Positions 1 to 8,109 of a stretch of DNA of 19,347 nt are shown piece after piece. Below the pieces are notes generated by a model. The model searched no databases, had not been told where the DNA came from, and was given only the letters and a program-made list of their open reading frames with translations. The DNA is from Oscillospiraceae bacterium (GTDB taxonomy: Bacteria > Bacillota > Clostridia > Oscillospirales > JAKOTC01), in NCBI GenBank assembly GCA_035353335.1, contig DAOPZJ010000051.1, positions 1-19,347 on the forward strand. Reading direction: 5' to 3'. Made by a program: the position numbers and the translations under genes. How positions within the stretch are numbered: position 1 is the first letter of the stretch; every line of letters starts with the position of its first letter.

Positions 1-1
1 C

Positions 2-1168
2 AATAAGGCCATGAACGCCTCCGGCGGTCCGACGGGCGTGGTAGAGTATCTTGCCCCTGTGGGTTCGGTCACCGAGACCGAGTATTGCAGTTTCACCTAT
101 TATAATGCTGCTTATAGCGCGATGTCTGCCATCACGGGTGAGTCAAAATACGGCGATTATGCCGAGCAGCTGGTGTATAACGGCGCGCAAGGCGCGCGCA
201 AAAAGGACGAGCGGGCGATTGCCTATCTCTCGGCGCCGAATCAGGTTTACGCCACAGACATTTCCTCCAATGACAGCGTGGATATGCAGGTCTATTCCCC
301 ATGTTATCCGGTTGCCTGCTGCCCGGCCAATTCGGTGATTTTAATGCCCGAGTTTATACGCGGGATGGCACTTGCGGACGAAAATAGAGCGCTTTATCTG
401 ACGGCATACGGCCCTTGTACAATCAGGCACAACGGCTTAACAATTGAAGAAAAAACCCTATATCCATTTAAAAACTCTGTTACGCTCGACGTAACCGGAA
501 ACGGCGTGCTCTATTGCAAAAACCCCGCATGGAGCAAAGAGACGGCGATCACAGTTGATGGGAAAACCCAGTCAGCCGAAGTCAATCAAAACGGATTTAT
601 CCGGCTTGATCTGATCGGCAGTGATCATCATAACATTGAATTATCCTTCCGCGCTGAAATCGAAGTATTACATATCGATGATTCCGACAATGCGGGCAAA
701 CACCCGCTGGCATTTCGTTACGGTGCCCTGCTCTTCTCTCTCCCGATTCAGGAAAAATGGGAGCCCTACTATCCTCAAACCGAAACACCTCTGCCGGAAG
801 AATGGCCGTGGTATAAAGTGAAACCCGTTTTTGAAGAGGCATCTACAGACGATAATTATTTGCGTTTACAATTACGCAGAGATCGGATTTATTGGAACGT
901 TGCGGTGGATGAAAACCTGAAAGCGGAAGATATCAAAGTCGAATACAACTGCAAAAACGGTTATGTCTGGTCGGAGCCGCATGTCGTTATAAAAATTCCT
1001 GCATATAAAGCGCCATACAGCTGCTGTCTTTATCCCAGCAAAACCTTTGAGCCGTTCGGCGATTGTCAAAGAGTAGCCCATCCGATTGAACTCACCCTTG
1101 TCCCCTACGGCTGCACAAATCTAAGAATCACTTATTTCCCGAGAGCGGATTTGGAAAAGAAACTATAA
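2..1168 (+). CDS. GH127-family (DUF1680) glycoside hydrolase, 3' part
   Basis: This is the C-terminal part of a beta-L-arabinofuranosidase-like enzyme (DUF1680/GH127), a family that removes arabinofuranose units from plant-derived glycans. The reading frame is open to the window edge (codons for N-K-A precede the first Met at 11), so the N-terminal part of the catalytic barrel lies outside. Counting from the Met at 11, an E-Y-C motif (Glu24, Cys26) is followed by a Cys-Cys-Pro-x-Asn motif (Cys103, Cys104). In characterised GH127 enzymes the E-x-C and CCP cysteines bind zinc and supply the cysteine nucleophile, so the active-site halves visible here look intact. The rest, to residue 385, fits the beta-sandwich domains of the family. 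The substrate cannot be read from the sequence. The gene ends before a strong hairpin and converges on uraA. Confidence 0.82.
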   Translation, partial: NKAMNASGGPTGVVEYLAPVGSVTETEYCSFTYYNAAYSAMSAITGESKYGDYAEQLVYNGAQGARKKDERAIAYLSAPNQVYATDISSNDSVDMQVYSPCYPVACCPANSVILMPEFIRGMALADENRALYLTAYGPCTIRHNGLTIEEKTLYPFKNSVTLDVTGNGVLYCKNPAWSKETAITVDGKTQSAEVNQNGFIRLDLIGSDHHNIELSFRAEIEVLHIDDSDNAGKHPLAFRYGALLFSLPIQEKWEPYYPQTETPLPEEWPWYKVKPVFEEASTDDNYLRLQLRRDRIYWNVAVDENLKAEDIKVEYNCKNGYVWSEPHVVIKIPAYKAPYSCCLYPSKTFEPFGDCQRVAHPIELTLVPYGCTNLRITYFPRADLEKKL

Positions 1169-1184
1169 ACAATCTTATATAAAC

Positions 1185-1226
1185 AACCGCTCCGCGAAAA
1201 GATTGATCTCTTTTCGCGGAGCGGTT
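1185..1226. terminator. Intrinsic terminator between convergent genes
   Basis: Perfect 18-bp inverted repeat (1185-1202 with 1209-1226) around a 6-base loop, followed by short T-rich stretches on both sides. It lies 16 bases after the GH127 stop and 30 bases after the uraA stop, so it can serve both convergent transcripts. The T-tracts are weak. Confidence 0.8.
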
Positions 1227-1256
1227 TGCATTTATAATATGTTTATTGTTTCACTT

Positions 1257-2648
1257 TCACTCGGTTTGAGTTTCTTTCTCTTTCTTCTTATCTCCGATGC
1301 TGAGCAGCAGATTCAAGAGAATGCCGAAGATGGCGGCACCCGCGACCGCAGGAACCTGCATACCGAAGAAGTTAATTGATCCGCCGAAACCGTATTGAAT
1401 GCCGAGGCCGAAAATCATGATGCTGGCGATGACGGCGATGTTCTTCACCGAGAACATATCGCTCTTCTTGTCGATCATGATCGCGATACCCTGCGCGGCG
1501 ATAGCGCCGAACAGATAGATCTCAAGACCGCCGATGACTGCCAGCGGAATGCCGTAAATGATACCGATGAGCGGTGTGAAGCAGGAGATGACCATGGCGA
1601 TTCCTGCCGCAACCATCATAACCGGTACGCTGAACACACGGGTGATTGCCATGGTGCTGATATTCTCGCCGTAGTTGGTACCGGCCGGGCCGCCGATCAC
1701 GCCGGCAATCATATCACAGATACCGTCACCAACCAGATTGCGGTCCAGCAAGCTGGCCATGTCATATTTTTTACCGGATCCTTTTTCCTTTGCTGCCGCA
1801 TTGACATATACGTCAAGCTGATAGACATGCGCGGTGGATTCCGGAATCGTCGCGATCGCGATCGGCATGATTGCCGCGACAGCCGCCCATGAAACCCTGG
1901 GAAGCGAAAAAGCCGGCAAAGCGAAAATGCTGCCGTCGCCGAGCTTCCATGTAGAAGAGGCAAGCGCCTCGGGGGGCAGACCGCGGAACAAGTTCATACC
2001 GTCTCCGCCGAACAGATAAAATCCCAACGCCACAAGGCATCCGACGCCGGCGCCCATGAGCAGCGGCAGCTGTCCGAGAAAGCCCTTAAGATATCTGGAG
2101 AAGAAAACCGTGGACAATAAGGTCGCAAGCGAGACAATCCAGACGATCTGCGGCTGGCCTTCGGCGGGAGAGGCATCTTTCATGGCACCTCCGGCCAATG
2201 TCAAACCGATAATCATCGCAACAGAGCCGGTAACGCTTGCGGGCAGGACTTTTTCAACCGCATTACGGCTGACGAATTTGACAATTAATCCTGCTGCAAT
2301 CGAAACCAAACCGGACATAATAATACCGAACTGGGCGATTTGAATCGCTTCGACCGGTAAAATTCCGTTGACTCTCTCAAACCCCTGCGCGGCGACAAGG
2401 CCTGCGATGGCGGAGAGATAAGCGAAGCTGGAGCCGTAATACATCGGCAGTTTTTTACCGGTAATCAACGCGAAGCAAATCGTTGCGAGTCCGCTTGCAA
2501 AAATGGTGGTAGAGACCTGAAAACCGGTGATAAGAGCGACTGCGACAGTCGCCGGGAACATGACAATCACTTGCTGCAGTGCATACATCAGTAGTTTGCC
2601 TATCGGCGGCGTTTCGTCGGGCAGATAGCAGATTTTTTCCTTGCTCAT
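1257..2648 (-). CDS. uraA: Uracil permease, NCS2 (nucleobase:cation symporter-2) family
   Basis: Membrane transporter that imports uracil with protons. It has 463 residues with many hydrophobic segments, as usual for NCS2. Family residues are visible: an I-P-E-S-T-x-H motif with Glu270, and G-G-P-A-G-T-N-Y-G-E-N at about 319-329 with Glu328, matching the two glutamates that bind the base and proton in E. coli UraA. The start is placed at the Met at 2648, because AGAAGG lies 6 bases upstream and the gap to the pyrR stop is then 22 bases. A Met 12 codons further up would overlap pyrR and has no good ribosome site. Co-transcription with pyrR and attenuation in the shared leader support uracil rather than xanthine as substrate. 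The C-terminal tail is rich in Lys and Glu. Confidence 0.93.
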   Translation of the reverse strand: MSKEKICYLPDETPPIGKLLMYALQQVIVMFPATVAVALITGFQVSTTIFASGLATICFALITGKKLPMYYGSSFAYLSAIAGLVAAQGFERVNGILPVEAIQIAQFGIIMSGLVSIAAGLIVKFVSRNAVEKVLPASVTGSVAMIIGLTLAGGAMKDASPAEGQPQIVWIVSLATLLSTVFFSRYLKGFLGQLPLLMGAGVGCLVALGFYLFGGDGMNLFRGLPPEALASSTWKLGDGSIFALPAFSLPRVSWAAVAAIMPIAIATIPESTAHVYQLDVYVNAAAKEKGSGKKYDMASLLDRNLVGDGICDMIAGVIGGPAGTNYGENISTMAITRVFSVPVMMVAAGIAMVISCFTPLIGIIYGIPLAVIGGLEIYLFGAIAAQGIAIMIDKKSDMFSVKNIAVIASIMIFGLGIQYGFGGSINFFGMQVPAVAGAAIFGILLNLLLSIGDKKKEKETQTE

Positions 2649-2670
2649 GATTTTCCTTCTCTCTGATTTT

Positions 2671-3219
2671 TTATTTTCCTTCAAACTGATCCATCAGACA
2701 AACGCGCGTCTCATCGTCGAACGGGGGAATGCGTACTTCGATTAATTCCGAATGTGCGGTCGGGATATTTTTACCCACAAAATCGGCCCTAATCGGTAAT
2801 TCCCTGTGACCGCGGTCAATTAAAACAGCAAGCTGAATCGCTTTCGGTCGGCCGCAGGTGATGACGGCTTCCATCGCTGCCCGCGCGGTGCGCCCGGTAT
2901 AGAGCACATCGTCGACCAGGACGACCGTTTTCCCAGTGACATCGGTCGGCAGTTCCGATTTTTTCAGTAACGGCGAATCTCCCATGGTGGTCAGATCGTC
3001 CCTGTAATACTTGATATCGATGCTGCCGTATATGATGTCGACGCCTTCGATTTTTTTGATGTTATCCCTGATGAGCTCCGCGAGTTTTTCCCCTCTGCGT
3101 TTGATCCCCACGAGATATAAGCCTTCGGTCCCCTGATTCTTTTCGATAATCTCGTGCGTGATTCGCATCAGAGCGCGTCTCATAGCCATTTCGTCCATTA
3201 ATTCCGCCTTTAATTTCAT
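2671..3219 (-). CDS. pyrR: PyrR, pyrimidine operon attenuation protein / uracil phosphoribosyltransferase
   Basis: RNA-binding regulator that, with UMP or UTP bound, stabilises an anti-antiterminator in pyr leaders and so causes termination. The family usually also keeps uracil phosphoribosyltransferase activity. It has 182 residues, the normal length. The PRPP-binding loop reads V-V-L-V-D-D-V-L-Y-T-G-R-T at about 99-111. The start at 3219 has a near-perfect ribosome site (GGAGGTGA, 3228-3235). It is first in a two-gene operon with uraA. The leader upstream contains the hairpins on which its own product would act, so autoregulation is likely. Confidence 0.96.
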   Translation of the reverse strand: MKLKAELMDEMAMRRALMRITHEIIEKNQGTEGLYLVGIKRRGEKLAELIRDNIKKIEGVDIIYGSIDIKYYRDDLTTMGDSPLLKKSELPTDVTGKTVVLVDDVLYTGRTARAAMEAVITCGRPKAIQLAVLIDRGHRELPIRADFVGKNIPTAHSELIEVRIPPFDDETRVCLMDQFEGK

Positions 3220-3248
3220 TTATTTTTCACCTCCGTTCAAAAATAAAT

Positions 3249-3271
3249 GCCCCGCCGGATTCCGGCAGGGC
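3249..3271 (-). terminator. Attenuator terminator of the pyrR-uraA leader
   Basis: On the minus strand an 11-bp GC-rich stem with one G-U pair and a very small loop is followed by ATTTATTTTT. It lies just upstream of the pyrR ribosome site. Its 5' arm (3262-3271) is also part of the antiterminator, so it forms only when that structure is disrupted. Confidence 0.85.
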
Positions 3272-3338
3272 ACTCCAATTCACAGATATACTGTTATATT
3301 GAGTGTTTTGCCGGCATCACAGTACCGGAATTAAAAAC
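3249..3338 (-). promoter_or_regulatory. PyrR-responsive leader: anti-antiterminator, antiterminator, terminator
   Basis: Three overlapping hairpins can be drawn on the minus-strand RNA. The anti-antiterminator (3338-3305) has a 5-bp lower stem, an asymmetric internal loop and a 6-bp upper stem (CCGGUA with UGCCGG). Its hexaloop is CUGUGA, which fits the CNGNGA loop known for PyrR binding, with a U-G pair second from the loop. The antiterminator pairs 3309-3314 with 3262-3267 and 3298-3305 with 3271-3279, so it uses bases from both neighbours. The terminator is at 3249-3271. The pairing is seen in the sequence; the mechanism is inferred from the Bacillus pyr operon. The internal loop is not purine-rich as in Bacillus. 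Confidence 0.85.
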
Positions 3339-3419
3339 AACAACGGCATATGGATCTGTCAAGGTCACTGAACCGAGGTAATTAAAATGCCTTTCTACGA
3401 ATTCGGAGACCTTTGTTCT

Positions 3420-3449
3420 ATTATAAAAAATCAAGGCTATGGTTGTCAA
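3420..3449 (-). promoter_or_regulatory. Promoter of pyrR-uraA
   Basis: Minus strand: TTGACA (3444-3449), 18-base spacer, TATAAT (3420-3425). Both boxes match the housekeeping consensus exactly. Transcription should start near 3412, giving a leader of about 190 bases that contains the PyrR attenuator. Confidence 0.85.
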
Positions 3450-3717
3450 GGCATTATGTAAATATTTTCGACATGTTTCAACTAAATAGCAGTTAAATTC
3501 AATGCGATGATTAGACCGCGCCCCTGACGAAACTATTGACTATTTCCTATCCTTGGGAGCCCCTTGTAAATAAGACAAATTATCTTTCAAGGTATTCAGA
3601 CCCATATATTCAAACTAGCCGATTGTCATTTATTAATAAGATAGAAAACAGCAGCTGGCCTCTTGTCTCCAAAATATTAAAAAATGCTCATGTATTTACA
3701 TATGAAAATTCAAATTG
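3450..3717. other. Intergenic, no gene recognised
   Basis: The space between the divergent pyrR and kinase promoters is AT-rich. A 69-codon open frame (3536-3745) runs through the kinase promoter, lacks a ribosome site and resembles nothing I know. No RNA gene or repeat is visible. Confidence 0.5.
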
Positions 3718-3746
3718 TTGCAAAAATAAACGCTCTATGCTATAAT
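3718..3746 (+). promoter_or_regulatory. Promoter of the lipid kinase gene
   Basis: TTGCAA (3718-3723), 17-base spacer, TATAAT (3741-3746), 30 bases before the GTG start. It rules out start codons upstream of 3746. Confidence 0.8.
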
Positions 3747-3776
3747 CCATGTAATTCTTTCGCGGAGGTCGAGACA

Positions 3777-4688
3777 GTGACCCACTATTTCATTATCAAT
3801 CCGACAGCGGGAAAAGGCCGTCCTGTGAAACTGGTTCCGAAGATTGAAGAGGCCTGTAAAAAAGCCAAAGCTAACTTTGTCATTCATTTTACACAAAGCA
3901 AACAGAATGCGATCGACTTCGTGCGAAGTGTCACCTCGAAAGGCGAAAAAAGCCGTATCTACGCCGTGGGCGGCGACGGTACGCTAAACGACGTGCTTTC
4001 CGGAATCGAGGATTTTGAGGATACCGAGGTCTGCTGTGTCCCCTGCGGAACCGGGAATGATTTTATCAAATCGCTTGAAATTCCGCGTGAACAGTTGCTC
4101 GACGTCGATAAAATCCTGACGTTCCCTTCAAAAAAGGTCGATTTCATGATGGTAGACGAGCACCGCTGTTTAAATATCTGCAATATCGGCATTGATTCGA
4201 ACGCCGCATTTTACATGCAGGAATTCAAACGACTGCCGCTGTTAAAGGGTTCCATGCCTTATCTGCTCGGCGTTTTAAAAAGTTTATTCGGTAAACTCGG
4301 CAACGAATTGAAAATCCTATTGAACGGAAAAACCGAATTGAACGGTGATTATATGCTGATTGCCATCGCAAACGGCCAATACTACGGTGGCGGTTATAAA
4401 GCTGCGCCGCTTGCCAAAATCGACGACGGGCAACTTGATGTCTGCCTCGTAAACAAAGTCTCCAGAGGAAAAGTGCTTCGCCTGATCGGCAAATATAAAG
4501 CCGGAAAACATCTGGCGCATCCTGCTTTTAAAGGGCTTTTAACCTATCAAAATGCCGGCGAAATCGACATCTATTCACAGGAGCCGCTGCGCATCTGTAT
4601 CGACGGAGACGTTTTCACCGAAAAAGCCGTGAGAATTGGTCTTTCGCCGTTTAAATTAAACTTTGTTGTTCCGGCGGCAGTATCCTAA
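3777..4688 (+). CDS. Diacylglycerol/lipid kinase family protein (DagK/YegS-like)
   Basis: Soluble or membrane-associated kinase that uses ATP to phosphorylate a lipid hydroxyl, most likely diacylglycerol recycled from membrane lipid turnover. It has 303 residues, typical for the family. The catalytic domain shows the N-terminal I-I-N-P-T-A-G-K-G motif (6-14), the nucleotide-binding G-G-D-G-T-L-N-D (65-72) and P-C-G-T-G-N-D (89-95). The C-terminal half carries the family's beta-sandwich, ending with a conserved I-D-G-D. The start is the GTG at 3777: GGAGG sits 8 bases upstream, and upstream ATGs in the same frame fall before the promoter. The gene stands alone, with 61 bases to the next gene and no clear terminator between them. 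The exact lipid substrate cannot be told. Confidence 0.9.
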   Translation: MTHYFIINPTAGKGRPVKLVPKIEEACKKAKANFVIHFTQSKQNAIDFVRSVTSKGEKSRIYAVGGDGTLNDVLSGIEDFEDTEVCCVPCGTGNDFIKSLEIPREQLLDVDKILTFPSKKVDFMMVDEHRCLNICNIGIDSNAAFYMQEFKRLPLLKGSMPYLLGVLKSLFGKLGNELKILLNGKTELNGDYMLIAIANGQYYGGGYKAAPLAKIDDGQLDVCLVNKVSRGKVLRLIGKYKAGKHLAHPAFKGLLTYQNAGEIDIYSQEPLRICIDGDVFTEKAVRIGLSPFKLNFVVPAAVS

Positions 4689-4749
4689 AAACATCACTTG
4701 TTTATGATATGATCACCCGTATTCCGGGTTATCGAAGGGAGTTTTTCAT

Positions 4750-6279
4750 ATGATTAGAAAAGAAACCAGCGAATCAACCGAAAACAAAAACAACGTCGAA
4801 AACGATGCGGCCAAACGTACCGTTTTGCCGAGAAGAAAGAAAAGAGCAGCGCTGTCCAAATTCCAACGCACCGTCGTTACAGCCGTCTCTTGCGTTTTGG
4901 TCGCGGTGATTCTTTTCACCGGCTCGATTTTCCTTTTTCCTACTTTTTATTTCGCAAATGCAGCGGCAATCACGATTAATGGAATTAAGGTTCCCGTTTA
5001 TGAATATAATTTCAATTACTGGACAAAAGTGCAGACATTTTTTCAAACGAGTGCAAACCGTTTTGAAAGTTCGCTTGATACCACAAAAGATCTCGGGAAA
5101 CAGCAATGTCCGACCTCTCTTACGGGGGGCAAGAATATGACCTGGAAAGAATATTTCCTTGGTCAGACCGATGCTCAGATGGAAAAAATCGTGCTCTATT
5201 ATCAAAAAGCAACAGAAGCAGGATACACTTTAAGTACCGGCGAACAAAAATCGATCGACGACTATTTTAACAAATCTATAAAAAAATATGCCGAAGACAA
5301 TAAAATCAGCGTAGAAGACTTTATCCATGGCATGTTCGGCAACAGCTGCAATGAGAAAAATCTTCGCATCTCGCTCGAACATTACACGCTCGCAACTCAG
5401 TATGAAGCCTATTTGCTTGATAATTATGTTGTTGAACAACCGGAGCTGGATAACTGGATGATTCAATATAAAGACCAGTTCTGGGGTGCTTGCTATCGTT
5501 ATTATGGATTTGTAGCGGCTTCGGATTCGGAAGAAGATATCAAACTTGCCAAGAAAAAGGCCCATGAATTCATTGATAAAGTTTCCGATCAGGCGTCGTT
5601 TGCTTCACTCGCTTATCAAACTGCCGCAGAAAAAGAAAAAGCAAAATTCGAATCCGATGGCGCAACCCTTCGTTATTATTTTACCATTGATGAAATTTCC
5701 GACGCCGATATGTCTAATTGGTTGTTTGATGCATCAAGAAAATCCGGAGATAAAGAGGTTATCTACAGCGTAGCCGATGGCACAGCCTACGCTCTTTTAT
5801 TCGTGGATGCGAATTATCCACCGTCGTTGGCTGCGAACCTTTACAGTATCTATTTCGGCATTGGAGATAAATATGCCGACGACAGCACCGCGCAAGCAGC
5901 GGCTCAGGAAGCTCAGAACAAATTTGCCGAGAGCGGAAAAACCGCGGAAGCTTTCAAAGAACTTGCCGTTCAATACTCAGATGACGTCAATGCTGCTCAG
6001 GACGGCGGACTGACTCCGAATTTCTTGCCGAAAAATATGGACCAGGAAGTTGCAATCTGGTGCTACACAACTGGAAGAGTACCGGGTGAATTTTCGATCA
6101 TTAAAAGCAGTTACGGCGGTTATTACTTCGTTTACCTGGAGAGCTGGGGCGACCCGGTATGGAAAATGACCGCAATCAGCGATATAAAAAATTACCACTA
6201 CATGCAAACCGTCGATGAACTCTTCAAAAATGTCCAGACAAAGTCAACTTCCCTCAAATCTTTCATGATATCCAAATAA
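4750..6279 (+). CDS. Membrane-anchored SurA/PrsA-like protein with two parvulin-like domains (paralogue 1)
   Basis: Probable extracytoplasmic folding factor of the parvulin type; peptidyl-prolyl isomerase activity is inferred. It has 509 residues. Residues 1-40 are a charged cytoplasmic tail with a basic cluster (28-40), followed by one membrane segment (about 42-68), and there is no lipobox cysteine, so it is a type II anchor rather than a PrsA lipoprotein. Residues 70-240 resemble the helical SurA N-terminal chaperone region. Two regions with parvulin-like order follow (about 248-355 and 361-466), the second with L-Y-S-I-Y-F-G and a D-G-G-L-T stretch. GAAGGGA lies 9 bases before the ATG. 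The next gene is a close paralogue; the two are separated by a terminator, so they probably form independent units. Cysteines at 120, 200 and 438 are shared by both copies. Confidence 0.75.
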   Translation: MIRKETSESTENKNNVENDAAKRTVLPRRKKRAALSKFQRTVVTAVSCVLVAVILFTGSIFLFPTFYFANAAAITINGIKVPVYEYNFNYWTKVQTFFQTSANRFESSLDTTKDLGKQQCPTSLTGGKNMTWKEYFLGQTDAQMEKIVLYYQKATEAGYTLSTGEQKSIDDYFNKSIKKYAEDNKISVEDFIHGMFGNSCNEKNLRISLEHYTLATQYEAYLLDNYVVEQPELDNWMIQYKDQFWGACYRYYGFVAASDSEEDIKLAKKKAHEFIDKVSDQASFASLAYQTAAEKEKAKFESDGATLRYYFTIDEISDADMSNWLFDASRKSGDKEVIYSVADGTAYALLFVDANYPPSLAANLYSIYFGIGDKYADDSTAQAAAQEAQNKFAESGKTAEAFKELAVQYSDDVNAAQDGGLTPNFLPKNMDQEVAIWCYTTGRVPGEFSIIKSSYGGYYFVYLESWGDPVWKMTAISDIKNYHYMQTVDELFKNVQTKSTSLKSFMISK

Positions 6280-6283
6280 CGAA

Positions 6284-6323
6284 TGAAAACGCGCGATTCG
6301 GATTTCCGAATCGTGCGTTTTCA
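6284..6323 (+). terminator. Intrinsic terminator of paralogue 1
   Basis: A 19-bp stem with one G-U pair (6284-6302 with 6305-6323), followed by an interrupted T-rich stretch. It starts 5 bases after the stop codon. Its GC core is related to the hairpin after the second paralogue. Confidence 0.8.
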
Positions 6324-6435
6324 ATTTCAATTTCATTTATAGTCACTTTGCCTTACCTTACCGCTTTCCGCATCACTTAAGAATCACAATTTCCACTTAT
6401 TATATCAGTGTTGATTTTTGAAAGGGGCTTGTCAT

Positions 6436-8055
6436 ATGTTCGAAAAACCCAACGAGACAGAAGAATCGACCGTTGAAGAGCAAAGGCTCGATTCAGCAAA
6501 CACAGAAGAAAATAAAGAATCGGTTACGGAAGATCAAAAGGCAGAAAGTACCGTCAGTGATGACGGATTTTCCGAGGATTTAAAAAAATTCGAATCCGAG
6601 AAGCCGGAAAAAAAGAAAAAAAGGTTGTCTAAAACCCAACGCACGGTAATCACCGTGATCTCGTGCGTTTTAGCTGCATTGATTCTGGTCTCCGGCAGCA
6701 TGTATTTGTTTCCGGCTTTTTATTTTGCAAATGCGACGGCAATCACGGTCAACGGCATGAAGGTTCCCGTCTACGAATACAACTTCAACTACTGGACGAC
6801 AGTCCAATATTTTAAACAGTCCTACGGAAGCTATTTCGATACTGATGTACTTGATACTTCCAAAGATCTTTCCAAGCAGCAATGCCCTTCTTCTCTTTCA
6901 GGCGACAAGGTCATGACCTGGCAGGATTATTTTCTCGACCAAACCGACGCCTATGTCGAGACCATCATCATCGCCTACCAGAAAGCCCTTGAGCAGGATT
7001 TCGGTCTGACAGAAGCCGATCGGAGCGCCATCGATAATTTTTTTGACGAGGCCATAAAGACCAACGCCGAAAGCAATAAGGTCAGCGAAGAGGAATTCAT
7101 CCACAGCATGTTCGGAACCAGCTGCAGTGAAAAAAACCTTCGCTACGCACTCGAACATATTTATATCGCACAGCATTACAACGATTATCTGCTTAATAGC
7201 TTCACCGTTGAACAGTCGGAACTTGACAGTTGGATGATCGAATACAAAGACCAGTTCTGGGGTGCAAAATATCGTTATTACGGATTCGCCGCAGCTTCTG
7301 ACAGTGAAGCCGATATCGCCGAAGCCAAGAACAAAGCTCACGAATTTCTCAATAAAGTTACCGATCAGGCATCGTTTGCTGCGCTTGCTTATAAAACCGC
7401 CGCAGATGCGGATAAATCGAATTATGAATCCGATTCGGCAACGCTGCGGTTTTACTTCACTGCCGACGAAATTTCAGACGCCGACATCTCCAATTGGCTG
7501 TTCGACGCTTCAAGAAAGCCCGGGGACAAAGAAGTGGTCTACAGTGTGACCGACGGCACCGCTTATGCTCTTTTATTCGTCGATGCCAACTATCCGCCCA
7601 CACTGGCTTCAAATCTCTACAGCATCTATTTCGGCATCGGTGAAAAATACGCCGACCAGAACGCCGCACAAGCTGCCGCACAAGCTGTTCAAGCGAAATT
7701 TATTGAGAGCGGAAAAACCGCCGACGTCTTCAAAGGACTCGCTGCGCAATACTCAGACGACGTTGACGCGTCAAAAGACGGAGGACTCACTTCTAATTTT
7801 CTGCCCAAGAACATGGATCAGGATGTGGCAATCTGGTGCTACACCACCGGAAGATCGTTGGGTGAATATTCCATTATCGAGAGCAGCTACGGCGGTTATT
7901 ACTTCGTCTATCTCGACAGCTGGGGCGATCTTGTCTGGCGGCTGACCGCAATCGACGACATCAAGAATTACCACTACATGCAAACCCAGGACGAGACTTT
8001 TGCCAATGTAAATGCCGAGACAACTTTCTTCAAAGCTTTCATGGTTTCGAAATAA
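6436..8055 (+). CDS. Membrane-anchored SurA/PrsA-like protein with two parvulin-like domains (paralogue 2)
   Basis: Tandem paralogue of the preceding gene, clearly collinear from the membrane segment to the C-terminus (shared stretches include V-P-V-Y-E-Y-N-F-N-Y-W and F-L-P-K-N-M-D-Q). It has 539 residues. The difference lies mainly in the cytoplasmic tail: here it is longer and strongly acidic (1-57), followed by a basic patch (58-69) and a membrane segment at about 70-96. The domain order outside the membrane is the same: SurA-N-like region, then two parvulin-like domains. The start at 6436 follows AAAGGGG by 8 bases and aligns with the start context of paralogue 1; a TTG at 6418 overlaps that ribosome site and was not used. 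A weak promoter may lie at 6377-6405. Isomerase or chaperone function is inferred from fold resemblance only. Confidence 0.75.
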   Translation: MFEKPNETEESTVEEQRLDSANTEENKESVTEDQKAESTVSDDGFSEDLKKFESEKPEKKKKRLSKTQRTVITVISCVLAALILVSGSMYLFPAFYFANATAITVNGMKVPVYEYNFNYWTTVQYFKQSYGSYFDTDVLDTSKDLSKQQCPSSLSGDKVMTWQDYFLDQTDAYVETIIIAYQKALEQDFGLTEADRSAIDNFFDEAIKTNAESNKVSEEEFIHSMFGTSCSEKNLRYALEHIYIAQHYNDYLLNSFTVEQSELDSWMIEYKDQFWGAKYRYYGFAAASDSEADIAEAKNKAHEFLNKVTDQASFAALAYKTAADADKSNYESDSATLRFYFTADEISDADISNWLFDASRKPGDKEVVYSVTDGTAYALLFVDANYPPTLASNLYSIYFGIGEKYADQNAAQAAAQAVQAKFIESGKTADVFKGLAAQYSDDVDASKDGGLTSNFLPKNMDQDVAIWCYTTGRSLGEYSIIESSYGGYYFVYLDSWGDLVWRLTAIDDIKNYHYMQTQDETFANVNAETTFFKAFMVSK

Positions 8056-8064
8056 CATAACAAA

Positions 8065-8100
8065 AAAGCGCGCGATACGGAATTCCGTATCGCGCGCTTT
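8065..8100. terminator. Bidirectional terminator, perfect 36-base palindrome
   Basis: A perfect palindrome of two 18-base halves with a GCGCGCGAT core. It is followed by T-rich sequence on the plus strand and by six Ts on the minus strand, so it can end both paralogue 2 and the convergent PHP gene. Confidence 0.85.
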
Positions 8101-8109
8101 CAATTTTTA

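Noticed and set aside
1395..1892. 165-codon plus-strand frame inside uraA
   Set aside because: Antisense shadow; the Asp/His-rich composition is typical of reversed membrane protein codons.
3536..3745. 69-codon frame before the lipid kinase
   Set aside because: Overlaps the kinase promoter, has no ribosome site and no similarity to a known protein.
4715..4729. Short inverted repeat after the lipid kinase gene considered as a terminator
   Set aside because: Only a 5-bp stem and no T-tract follows.
8065..8100. Perfect palindrome considered as a recombination or protein-binding site
   Set aside because: Position between convergent stops and T-runs on both sides fit a bidirectional terminator better.
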